DNA of 8,083 nucleotides, taken from assembly GCA_903888655.1 (NCBI GenBank), contig CAISUR010000226.1, forward strand, positions 1-8,083. Reading direction: 5' to 3'. This document shows positions 1 through 4,668 of this stretch, one piece after another (position 1 is the stretch's first letter; each line of letters begins with the position of its first letter). This DNA comes from an uncultured Bacteroidota bacterium (lineage in GTDB: Bacteria > Bacteroidota > Bacteroidia > Flavobacteriales > Flavobacteriaceae). The notes under the pieces were generated by a model. That model searched no databases and was not told where the DNA came from. It saw only the letters and a program-made list of their open reading frames with translations. Both the position numbers and the translations under genes were made by a program.

Positions 1-78
1 AGTGTTTTAAATAATTGGTTTAAGTGTAATATTAGTTACGAAATCAATCGATTGATGTTGCAACAGAATGATGATTGA
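1..78 (+). CDS. Possible C-terminal tail of an upstream gene
   Basis: Frame 1 is open from the first base to a TGA at 76-78, giving 25 codons that end in LQQNDD, whereas the other two forward frames stop within the first 12 bases. This could be the 3' end of a gene lying upstream in the same direction as the cassette. The stretch is too short and AT-rich to name or to prove coding, and 39 bases separate it from the next start codon. Confidence 0.25.
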   Translation, partial: SVLNNWFKCNISYEINRLMLQQNDD

Positions 79-117
79 CGGAATGATCACTGATTTTAAA
101 ATTTAAATTTTGAAGTT

Positions 118-876
118 ATGGCTAGACAGAAAGGCATAATTAAACTGAAAGGTACTATCGGAGATATTACTTTTTACAAAACGCAAGATGGTCACTTGGC
201 GAGAGAAAAAGGCGGAATTGACGCTAGTAGAATCAAAAATGACCCTGCGTTTCAAAGAACTCGTGAGAATGGTTCCGAGTTTGGAAGAGCTGGTAAAGCT
301 GGAAAGGTTTTGAGAACGGCATTGAGAGCTTTGCTTTTGAATTCTGCAGATGGTAGAATGGTAAGCCGTTTGACACAAACTATGGTTAAAGTGATTCAAG
401 CTGACTTGGTTAGCGAAAGAGGATTGCGAAATGTAATTGATGGTGAAGTTGACTTATTAGTTGGCTTTGAATTCAATACTCGTGGTAAATTGGGAACAAG
501 TTTGTATGCTCCTTTTGTTGGAACTATTGACAGAGTAGCTGGAGAAATTACAGTTGATTTGGCATCATTTGTTCCAGTGAATATGATTGCCGCGCCTGGT
601 GGAACGACTCATTTTAAAATTATTTCGGCTGGTGCTGAAATTGATTTTGAAGCAGAAACTTTTATCGAAACTCATTCTGAAACTGCAATTTTACCTTGGG
701 ATGCTGCTGCTACGGCACCAATCAACCAAGTCAATGCAGTTACTCCAGCGAGTACAAAACCATTGTTTTTGGCTTTAGGTATTGAGTTTTACCAAGAAGT
801 AAATGGACAAATGTATCCTTTGAAAAATGGTGCATTTAATCCATTAGCGGTTGTGAAAGTGGATGGTGGTGTGTAA
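118..876 (+). CDS. Conserved 252-aa protein of unknown function, first gene of a phage-like cassette
   Basis: Function is not recognised. The first 70 residues are rich in Lys, Arg and Gly: a KGTIGDITFYK stretch at residues 11-21, then LAREKGG (28-33), RTRENGSEFGRAGKAGK (48-63) and a likely helix LRTALRALL (65-73). The rest (about 95-252) is β-prone and acidic, with no signal peptide or membrane segment, so the protein is probably cytoplasmic or a particle component. The opening pattern of short Gly-spaced β segments recalls other Bacteroidota phage-like proteins such as DUF6266, but that is only an impression. The ATG at 118 is chosen because the conserved-looking MARQKG start sits there and no earlier in-frame start is sensible. 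Its TAA shares one base with the ATG of the next gene, indicating translational coupling. From memory, homologues sit beside DUF5675 genes in other Bacteroidota. Confidence 0.9.
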   Translation: MARQKGIIKLKGTIGDITFYKTQDGHLAREKGGIDASRIKNDPAFQRTRENGSEFGRAGKAGKVLRTALRALLLNSADGRMVSRLTQTMVKVIQADLVSERGLRNVIDGEVDLLVGFEFNTRGKLGTSLYAPFVGTIDRVAGEITVDLASFVPVNMIAAPGGTTHFKIISAGAEIDFEAETFIETHSETAILPWDAAATAPINQVNAVTPASTKPLFLALGIEFYQEVNGQMYPLKNGAFNPLAVVKVDGGV

Positions 877-1271
877 TGGTTTTATTGCTTACTAGAACTT
901 ATTTCCCTTACGGAACCAATGGAAAACTCGAATGTGAGGGCAAACTCATCTGTAATACAATTGAATTGCCTTGGAAGAATAACGAAACGAGAGTTTCCTG
1001 CATTCCGGAAGGGAAATATTTTATTAAAAAACGATACAGCCAAAAATTTCAATGGCATTTGGAAATTGAAAACGTTCAAAACAGAAGTTTAATTCTGTTT
1101 CATCCAGCGAATAATGCTTTGCAAGAATTGAATGGTTGTATTGCTCCAGTAACTAAGCTTTCTGGACCAGGTTTAGGCTTAATGTCGCGAAAGGCATTTA
1201 TTACTCTAAAAAGGTTGGTTTATAAAGTTTTAGATACTAATGAAAGTGTTGAATTGATTGTGAAATCTTAA
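876..1271 (+). CDS. DUF5675 family protein, possible cell-wall hydrolase or transpeptidase-like
   Basis: This 131-aa protein has the layout I associate with DUF5675: an N-terminal LTRTYFPYGTNGKL strand pair, TIELPWKNN (28-36), a CIPEGKY turn (42-48), then LILFHPANNALQELNGCI (72-89). His76 in the FHPANN motif and Cys88 in NGCI are spaced like the His and Ser-His-Gly-Cys elements of L,D-transpeptidase (YkuD) folds. A cysteine-dependent peptidoglycan enzyme is therefore an attractive guess, not an established function. There is no signal peptide. The start ATG overlaps the previous stop as TAATG. The neighbours are two tiny membrane proteins, so the group resembles a lysis module in which this would be the enzymatic part. 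Alternatively it is a structural or regulatory phage remnant. The family call is fairly secure and the activity is inference. Confidence 0.78.
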   Translation: MVLLLTRTYFPYGTNGKLECEGKLICNTIELPWKNNETRVSCIPEGKYFIKKRYSQKFQWHLEIENVQNRSLILFHPANNALQELNGCIAPVTKLSGPGLGLMSRKAFITLKRLVYKVLDTNESVELIVKS

Positions 1272-1283
1272 ATAGGTATTTTT

Positions 1284-1550
1284 ATGAATATACTTGAAAG
1301 AGCGAAAGCTCCAACTCCGAAGTTTTTTAAGATTTTGAGAAGTATTGGATTGGCATTATTGGGTATTAGTGGTTCAATAGTGGCTGCTCCTGTTGTTTTT
1401 CCCGCAGCAGTAGTTACTGCAGCAGGTTATGTAGCTGTTGCAGGTGGTGTAATTTCAGCAATTAGCCAAATAACTGTTGATGATGAGATCCTGAAACAAG
1501 TTCAGGATGACAAATTGGAAAACCTCAACAAAGCGCGTGATGGAAACTAA
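1284..1550 (+). CDS. Small two-helix membrane protein, holin-like
   Basis: The 88-aa product starts with a basic segment (ERAKAPTPKFFKILRS), followed by two hydrophobic segments of about 18-20 residues (roughly 20-38 and 41-62) split by a Pro at 40, and ends in a charged tail. Size, topology and position right after the DUF5675 gene are those of a phage holin or holin-like protein in the inner membrane; no catalytic motif is present. The start lies 12 bases after the upstream stop, with a weak AGG nearby. From residue 69 the tail (ILKQVQDD) is encoded by a palindromic repeat, so the ancestral protein probably ended differently. The holin role is inferred from context; nothing distinguishes it from a membrane anchor or an anti-holin. 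Confidence 0.8.
   Translation: MNILERAKAPTPKFFKILRSIGLALLGISGSIVAAPVVFPAAVVTAAGYVAVAGGVISAISQITVDDEILKQVQDDKLENLNKARDGN
1488..1511. repeat. Palindromic repeat inserted in frame in the holin-like gene
   Basis: A perfect 8-bp inverted repeat, ATCCTGAA and TTCAGGAT, surrounds the 5-nt loop ACAAG and is followed by GAC. Sequences of this type (ctgaaacaagttcag plus gac) are familiar to me as dispersed intergenic palindromes in several bacterial groups; their translations read LKQVQ on one strand and LNLFQDL on the other, as here. It falls exactly on codon boundaries, encodes residues 69-76 of the 88-aa protein and does not break the frame. Confidence 0.6.
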
Positions 1551-1716
1551 TATTTCTTTAAAAGCTGGCACAGCATCAGGAACAGTATTGAGTATTTTAC
1601 CCAATATTCTTTCTGAAGATATTGTAAAAACAATTATCTTAGCAGCGCTGGGAGCTACTGTTAGTTTTACGGTTTCGCTCTTATTAAAATGGTTGACAAA
1701 ATCTAAAAATAAATAG
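1540..1716 (+). CDS. Tiny single-helix membrane protein, end of the lysis-like cassette
   Basis: This is a 58-aa protein if translation begins at the ATG at 1540, which overlaps the last 11 bases of the preceding gene. An ATG at 1507 would add 11 residues (MTNWKTSTKRV), but those bases lie in and just after the palindromic repeat, so the later start is preferred. The N-terminal half is small and polar (TASGTVLSILPN). One hydrophobic helix runs at about 30-52 (VKTIILAALGATVSFTVSLLLKW) and the end is basic (TKSKNK). Overlap with the upstream gene suggests coupled expression. It may be a second holin, an anti-holin or a spanin-like piece; I cannot choose. Bases 1717 onward lead into the terminator. 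Confidence 0.72.
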   Translation: METNISLKAGTASGTVLSILPNILSEDIVKTIILAALGATVSFTVSLLLKWLTKSKNK

Positions 1717-1737
1717 TACTGAAAAAAGTACAGCATA

Positions 1738-1771
1738 AATCCAGTTTTCGTGTGGTAACCTTTACTGGATT
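1738..1771 (+). repeat. Perfect 8-bp hairpin after the cassette
   Basis: AATCCAGT at 1738-1745 and ACTGGATT at 1764-1771 are exact reverse complements around an 18-nt loop. A shorter GTAC pair (1717-1720 and 1728-1731) precedes it. It lies in the mRNA 3' end between the last cassette stop and the terminator, where it could protect the transcript from exonucleases. It has no T-tract of its own. Confidence 0.5.
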
Positions 1772-1779
1772 AACTTAAG

Positions 1780-1807
1780 AAGCCTAGTCGTTAGACCAGG
1801 CTTTTTT
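1780..1807 (+). terminator. Rho-independent terminator of the phage-like cassette
   Basis: AAGCCTAGTC at 1780-1789 pairs with GACCAGGCTT at 1794-1803, with one A-C mismatch and a GTTA loop, followed by a run of T to 1807. It sits 63 bases after the last plus-strand gene and abuts the stop of the convergent minus-strand gene, so it separates the two transcription units. On the minus strand the flank is not a clean T-tract, so it works best in the plus direction. Confidence 0.85.
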
Positions 1808-2229
1808 CATTTATTACAATAGCGGTATAAAATTACTCTCCGCATATCGTTTATGAGATTGATATTCTCGTGAAATTGCTTTTCCCTTTGCTCCAGAAGC
1901 TTTAGTGCTGCAATATGCTTAACATGTTGCTCGTGTTCTTCCATCATGACTTTTGCTTTTGGGAAAAACTCTTTTTTGAAGTCTGGAAGGCGTATAAATG
2001 GAATTACCGAACCACAAAGGAATTGATGCCAGAATTTTGTTTTCCATAAACTATAAGCAATGAAAAATAAGCTTTCGCAATCCTCCTCGTTTTGAAAAAG
2101 GACAACAAAACTGGTTGTAAATGGCTCTTTTTGGGGCTTTCCGCTGTTCATTCCTTTGTTAAGTATAAATAAATGGGGTTTTGTGTAAATCGTTCCTACT
2201 CGGTGGGTTTTAATGATAAAATTCAACAT
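1807..2229 (-). CDS. DUF6943-like protein of unknown function
   Basis: The 140-aa protein contains FIIKTHRVGTIYTKPHLFILNKG (4-26), NSGKP (28-32), an aromatic LFFIAYSLWKTKFWHQFLCGS stretch (54-74) and GSVIPFIRLPDF (73-84). The last 50 residues form a charged, probably coiled-coil helix (EEHEQHVKHIAALKLLEQREKQ). I recall this pattern as Bacteroidota DUF6943, a family seen around mobile DNA and lacking an assigned function; the name is from memory. There is no signal peptide and no convincing membrane helix, because the aromatic segment is amphipathic. It is monocistronic, convergent with the phage-like cassette and divergent from the hairpin-rich region, whose first elements begin within about 230 bases of its start. 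That arrangement makes it the protein most likely to be linked to the proposed RNA, but this is only positional. Confidence 0.72.
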   Translation of the reverse strand: MLNFIIKTHRVGTIYTKPHLFILNKGMNSGKPQKEPFTTSFVVLFQNEEDCESLFFIAYSLWKTKFWHQFLCGSVIPFIRLPDFKKEFFPKAKVMMEEHEQHVKHIAALKLLEQREKQFHENINLINDMRRVILYRYCNK

Positions 2230-2461
2230 AACATTTGGCTTTAAAAATGGGTTAGATTTTCAATTTTCCTCAGAGTTTCTGGTGAAATGCAATAGTGCCT
2301 CGTTTACTCACGAATTCAGTTTGTTTTTTTTGTGTTCGTGAATTCCGTTTCGCTCCATTTCGCTCGACCTATAAAATTTTTTTCGCTAAATATTATTTAA
2401 AATCGGAAGCGAAGAATATTCATTTCAAAAGAAAAAAGGAAAAAAAGAAAGCCATTACTTC
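2230..2461. other. Leader region between DUF6943-like gene and the hairpin array
   Basis: No credible gene is seen. Any promoters for the divergent DUF6943-like gene and for a rightward transcript should lie here, but I see no clean Bacteroidota TAnnTTTG element in either direction. Small structures are visible: TCACGAA at 2308-2314 with TTCGTGA at 2335-2341 around a T-rich loop, and TTCGCT at 2382-2387 with AGCGAA at 2408-2413. TTCGCT also occurs twice just upstream (2349-2364), and A-rich purine tracts fill 2427-2450. Confidence 0.5.
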
Positions 2462-2629
2462 AAGTGGAGGGTTTCAAAAAAGCAAGTTTTTTTGAAAAAA
2501 TACTACCCGATACATCATCGGAAATGAGGGCGTAAAATCAAAAATGAGGCTGGTTGCGAAACGGTATGGGTGGAGATTTTTTCAAAAACCCGTAGGGCTT
2601 GAACTTGCTTTTTTGTAAACCTGGAACTT
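2462..2629 (+). repeat. Hairpin A, long interrupted inverted repeat
   Basis: CAAAAAAGCAAG at 2475-2486 pairs perfectly with 2604-2615. Inside it, 13 bp (2489-2501 with 2576-2588) pair perfectly, then ACCC and ATAC pair with GGGT and GTAT across single-base bulges. One arm carries an extra 15 nt (2589-2603) that holds its own CCC-GTA-GGG mini-hairpin. Outward, GTTT/AAAC and AAGT/ACTT extend the pairing to 2462 and 2629, and the flanking purine-rich tract (from about 2425) mirrors the pyrimidine-rich tract ending near 2661. The loop contains two ATGAGG copies. Confidence 0.75.
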
Positions 2630-2697
2630 ACTTTTGCTCTCTTTTTTTTATTTTTTATTTTGAATATTCAATCTAATTTTTATTATTTTTTTAAGGT

Positions 2698-2758
2698 GAT
2701 TGAGAATAGCCATTTCAATAAAATCGGAATTGTATTTTTTAGTTGGCTATTTCCAATC
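2698..2758 (+). repeat. Hairpin B
   Basis: AATAGCCA at 2705-2712 pairs with TGGCTATT at 2744-2751. After one G-T and one A-C position, GATTG (2698-2702) pairs with CAATC (2754-2758). This is the weakest of the series and the only one with an A-C position. Confidence 0.55.
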
Positions 2759-2826
2759 CAAATGTTGTTGTTTAATCGGATGAAATCTGAAGGAATGAGT
2801 GTTGAAATGGAAGATAAAGGTTCTTG

Positions 2827-2912
2827 GAAGTGTATCAATTTTTTATAGATGGATGATTGAGTGTGATGAAAAAGAAAGTGTGCTTTATCCATCTGAAAAA
2901 TTGATACTCTTC
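2827..2912 (+). repeat. Hairpin C
   Basis: GTATCAATTTTT at 2832-2843 pairs perfectly with 2896-2907. Inward, AGATGGAT (2847-2854) pairs with ATCCATCT (2887-2894). Outward, GAAG pairs with CTTC beyond a single T-T mismatch. That gives 24 paired positions around a 32-nt loop. Confidence 0.75.
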
Positions 2913-2926
2913 ATTCTACTATTTGA

Positions 2927-3013
2927 TTTTTGAGGATGCCTAAACGTAATTATGAATGGAGAATTATGAATTATTAATTTGGTTGTTCTGAAAATGGGAG
3001 GCATCTTCAAAAA
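2927..3013 (+). repeat. Hairpin D
   Basis: TTTTTGAGGATGCCT at 2927-2941 pairs with AGGCATCTTCAAAAA at 2999-3013. All 15 positions pair, one of them as G-T (2934 with 3006). The loop contains two AATTATGAAT copies. A small stem, TGCC with GGCA (3028-3031 and 3041-3044), occupies the linker to hairpin E. Confidence 0.75.
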
Positions 3014-3053
3014 ACAATGCAAACACTTGCCTAGTGCGTCGGCAGAAGCTCTG

Positions 3054-3245
3054 AGCAAGGGTATCATTTTTTATTTGCTTATTGGGATTTTCTGATTGCT
3101 TTTATGGATAGCTGATGCCACAAATAGTGTTCATTTTACAGTTTTTAGTGTTCAGCATAAACTTGTTTAGTAACGGTATGGCATCAGCTATCGTGAAAGC
3201 AATGACTTCTTAGGGTTCTGGCAAATAAAAAATGATACTCTTGCT
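3054..3245 (+). repeat. Hairpin E, 25-bp plus 14-bp nested stems
   Basis: The outer arms 3054-3078 and 3221-3245 pair over 25 positions with a single G-T (3060 with 3239). The inner arms include 14 perfect pairs (3107-3120 with 3179-3192) in the same register as the outer stem, flanked by ATTGCTTT/AAAGCAAT (3095-3102 with 3196-3203). The apical loop has TAGTGTTCA twice (3125-3133 and 3146-3154). This is the largest single hairpin of the array. Confidence 0.85.
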
Positions 3246-3256
3246 GGCTCTTTTGG

Positions 3257-3331
3257 TTTTGTGGGTTCTAAAAATGGCTTTAACCTTAGTCAAAACACTA
3301 AATATTTAAGCCATTTTTAGAACTTACAAAA
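3257..3331 (+). repeat. Hairpin F, 24-bp stem
   Basis: Arms 3257-3280 and 3308-3331 pair at all 24 positions, 22 Watson-Crick and two G-T (3263 with 3325, 3264 with 3324), around a 27-nt loop. The innermost 15 bp (TTCTAAAAATGGCTT) are perfect. Confidence 0.82.
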
Positions 3332-3384
3332 GCAATGAAAACTCTACCGATTTAAGCAGTTAGTTGCTAAAAACAGTTACCGTA

Positions 3385-3438
3385 AACGTTCTTAAAAGCA
3401 AGTATGAGCGTAAAGTTTCCTATGGAATACAGGACGTT
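3385..3438 (+). repeat. Hairpin G, short stem
   Basis: AACGTTCT at 3385-3392 pairs with AGGACGTT at 3431-3438, including one G-T (3390 with 3433). The enclosed 38 nt offer a minor GTAT/ATAC stem. The preceding linker 3332-3384 shows no long stem, so it may pair at a distance or be single-stranded. Confidence 0.45.
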
Positions 3439-3446
3439 GTTGAAGA

Positions 3447-3522
3447 CAGTGGCGAAGGGTGGTGTTTTTTGTAGCTGGGTGATGCGATGGGAGCTGCAAA
3501 AAATGTTGCCCTAGAGCCACTG
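3447..3522 (+). repeat. Hairpin H, wobble-rich 20-bp stem
   Basis: Arms 3457-3476 and 3492-3511 pair at all 20 positions, six of them G-T and none mismatched, around a G-rich 15-nt loop. After a 3x4 internal loop, CAGTGGC (3447-3453) pairs with GCCACTG (3516-3522). GCCAC at 3516-3520 could instead pair with GTGGC at 3538-3542, giving two mutually exclusive folds. Confidence 0.82.
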
Positions 3523-3543
3523 GCAAGCGCGTTGGGTGTGGCG

Positions 3544-3638
3544 GCTTTTTTACATAATGTTATTATAGTGCATCCGTGATTTTCATTAGGAGTAGGGTAG
3601 TTCTTTATGCACTATAATGCCACATTATGTAAAAAAGC
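3544..3638 (+). repeat. Hairpin J, 29-bp stem
   Basis: GCTTTTTTACATAATGT at 3544-3560 pairs perfectly with 3622-3638, and ATTATAGTGCAT at 3562-3573 pairs perfectly with 3607-3618. They are separated by a 1x3 internal loop. The apical loop is 33 nt. The A and T tracts in the outer stem could also act as a terminator-like element within the array. Confidence 0.85.
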
Positions 3639-3645
3639 TTTGGAG

Positions 3646-3713
3646 AAAAAATTACCGGCGCAAGTCACGCAGTGAACGTGTTATTGCAACAATAACTGTG
3701 ACGGTAATTTTTT
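3646..3713 (+). repeat. Hairpin K, multi-stem element
   Basis: AAAAAATTACCG at 3646-3657 pairs perfectly with CGGTAATTTTTT at 3702-3713, and a G-T (3645 with 3714) extends it. TCAC pairs with GTGA beyond a 7-nt bulge, and the tip is a perfect GTTATTG/CAATAAC stem (3680-3686 with 3690-3696) closed by a CAA loop. Confidence 0.75.
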
Positions 3714-3742
3714 TAGGAGCGTTGGGAAGGAGTGGCATGTGA

Positions 3743-3769
3743 AAATCATAAGGAATGATTTCTTTTTTT
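3743..3769 (+). terminator. Plus-strand terminator-like hairpin ending the array
   Basis: AAATCAT at 3743-3749 pairs perfectly with ATGATTT at 3755-3761 around AAGGA, followed by C and seven T (3763-3769). The stem is AT-rich, so efficiency is uncertain. It overlaps the stop codon of the convergent DUF2490 gene. On the minus strand it is followed only by a weak TTTT, so it fits a rightward transcript better, though it could end both. Confidence 0.55.
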
Positions 3770-4474
3770 AATTAAAGTGTAAGTGAAATTCAAATACAAG
3801 TTCTTTTCCTCTAATAAATCAATATTACTTTTAGGTAGTCTTGAGATATGCATATAGCCTAACTCAAACTTTACTGAGGCAGTAGGTTTGAATGCTATGT
3901 TGGCTATTAATCTGTTCTGGTCAAATAGATGTTGAGCATCCGTTCCTTTGGCATTTATGAATATTTCATCGCCAATACCCAGATTGTATTTTGGATTAAA
4001 ATCATATCGAAACCCTATACGATGCCTTAATCGAATAACATTTTCAACTGCTCCTTCAAATACTCGGTATTCTAAAGCTGTTCGATTTAATATCAATAAA
4101 TTCGCTGTCACTTTGTGTTGTACTTCGATGGCCGCTGAAAATCTATATTCATTGGAAGGGCTAGCTGCTTCGTCTGTTTGTTTTTGAATAATTTTGTAGT
4201 TTGAAAAATAAGCAAAAGGAGATATTGAAAATGTGACCTCTTCACTTTGTTTGTAATAACACCAAGTTCTAAACGAATATAAAAGACTTTTATCAAATGG
4301 GTTTTCATTTTCAAAACCATTTTGACGACGGAGTTGCCCTTCTAAATCAACTTTAAATTTAGTTGTTAAGGGTATACTTAAAGTTGTTCTAAACCAACTA
4401 TTACTATGTTCTTGGGCTTTTGCCTTTAAACCAGTTATAACGATAAGTACAATAATCAGGATATTTCTTTTCAA
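3746..4474 (-). CDS. DUF2490 family outer-membrane β-barrel-like protein
   Basis: This is a 242-aa exported protein. A signal peptide is clear at residues 1-20 (MKRN then ILIIVLIVITGL, cleavage after AKA before Gln21). The mature part alternates short β strands with charged turns: WFRTTLSIPLTTKFKVDLEGQLRR near the start, SPFAYFSNYKI, a RTALEYR strand, RLRHRIGFRYDF, and a closing strand LYLNFTYTLI. That is the usual DUF2490 pattern and size, thought to be an outer-membrane barrel of unknown substrate. The only sensible start is TTG at 4472-4474; an in-frame TAA lies seven codons upstream and no ATG intervenes. It follows the YgaP-like gene by 5 bases, so translation is probably coupled. Its place as last gene of an RND operon hints at a role in the cell envelope; a direct part in efflux is unproven. 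Confidence 0.85.
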   Translation of the reverse strand: MKRNILIIVLIVITGLKAKAQEHSNSWFRTTLSIPLTTKFKVDLEGQLRRQNGFENENPFDKSLLYSFRTWCYYKQSEEVTFSISPFAYFSNYKIIQKQTDEAASPSNEYRFSAAIEVQHKVTANLLILNRTALEYRVFEGAVENVIRLRHRIGFRYDFNPKYNLGIGDEIFINAKGTDAQHLFDQNRLIANIAFKPTASVKFELGYMHISRLPKSNIDLLEEKNLYLNFTYTLIKKRNHSL

Positions 4475-4479
4475 TTTCT

Positions 4480-4665
4480 TCAGTCTTTAACGCGCAGTTT
4501 TTTCAAAATATCTTCCATTAAACACCATTTGGTAAAAGAAGATTGTAAAAGATTAACTCCTACAAAGGCGGTAAACCAAAGCCAATTTTGATTGACATAA
4601 ATAGCCAAAGCAAGGCTGATTAGGATGAATGTTCCGGCGATGGCCCGGATTAGTCGGTTGATCAT
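4480..4665 (-). CDS. YgaP-like DUF2892 small inner-membrane protein
   Basis: The 61-aa protein has the DUF2892 arrangement: MINRLIRAIAGTFILISLAL, a first membrane helix, then a second, WLWFTAFVGVNLLQSSFTKWCLMEDILKKL. The FTKWCLMEDIL segment corresponds to the usual conserved F-T-x-x-C-P/L motif near the end of the second helix. In YgaP of E. coli the same two-helix unit is fused to a rhodanese domain; here it stands alone, as is common in Bacteroidota and proteobacterial efflux or sulfur-related operons. It lies 3 bases after the PII-like gene and 5 bases before the DUF2490 gene. Its specific job is unknown. Confidence 0.87.
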   Translation of the reverse strand: MINRLIRAIAGTFILISLALAIYVNQNWLWFTAFVGVNLLQSSFTKWCLMEDILKKLRVKD

Positions 4666-4668
4666 ATT

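Larger units (their letters stand above)
2462..3769 (+). ncRNA. Candidate large structured noncoding RNA (array of long hairpins)
   Basis: About 1.3 kb contains no credible reading frame but is tiled by ten imperfect long hairpins, listed separately, with short linkers and a terminator-like hairpin plus seven T at the plus-strand end. Several stems reach 20-29 bp with few mismatches. Deviations from Watson-Crick pairing are overwhelmingly G-T as read on the plus strand (about a dozen, six of them in one 20-bp stem) against one A-C. This is what selection on a folded plus-strand molecule leaves behind. Size and ornateness recall the prophage-associated GOLLD and ROOL RNAs, but I recognise neither of them. 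Alternatives are a folding single-stranded DNA element (a replication or recombination site) or a cluster of unrelated palindromic repeats. The 5' boundary is unknown; the transcript may begin upstream in 2230-2461. Confidence 0.55.

Noticed and set aside
104..112. TAAATTTTG as a Bacteroidota -7 promoter element for the first cassette gene
   Set aside because: It has one base too many for TAnnTTTG, no TTG at the right upstream distance, and would leave almost no leader.
2295..2495. 66-aa plus-strand open frame
   Set aside because: Low-complexity Phe/Lys-rich product that runs into the arm of hairpin A; it reflects T- and A-tracts, not a protein family.
2660..2892. Overlapping open frames of 62 aa (plus) and 69 aa (minus)
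   Set aside because: Both lie over hairpins B and C, have no recognisable domain, and mirror each other because of the inverted repeats.
2885..3067. 60-aa minus-strand open frame
   Set aside because: Covers hairpin D and its linker, with no domain and no supporting context.
2462..3769. CRISPR array
   Set aside because: The repeats are inverted, all different in sequence and of varying length; there is no regularly spaced direct repeat and no cas gene.
3020..3769. Group II intron or retron
   Set aside because: A GTGCG at 3034-3038 recalls an intron 5' end, but no domain V hairpin, no reverse transcriptase and no clear exon context are seen.
3950..4190. 79-aa plus-strand open frame
   Set aside because: Antisense shadow of the DUF2490 gene, whose signal peptide and strand pattern are clear.
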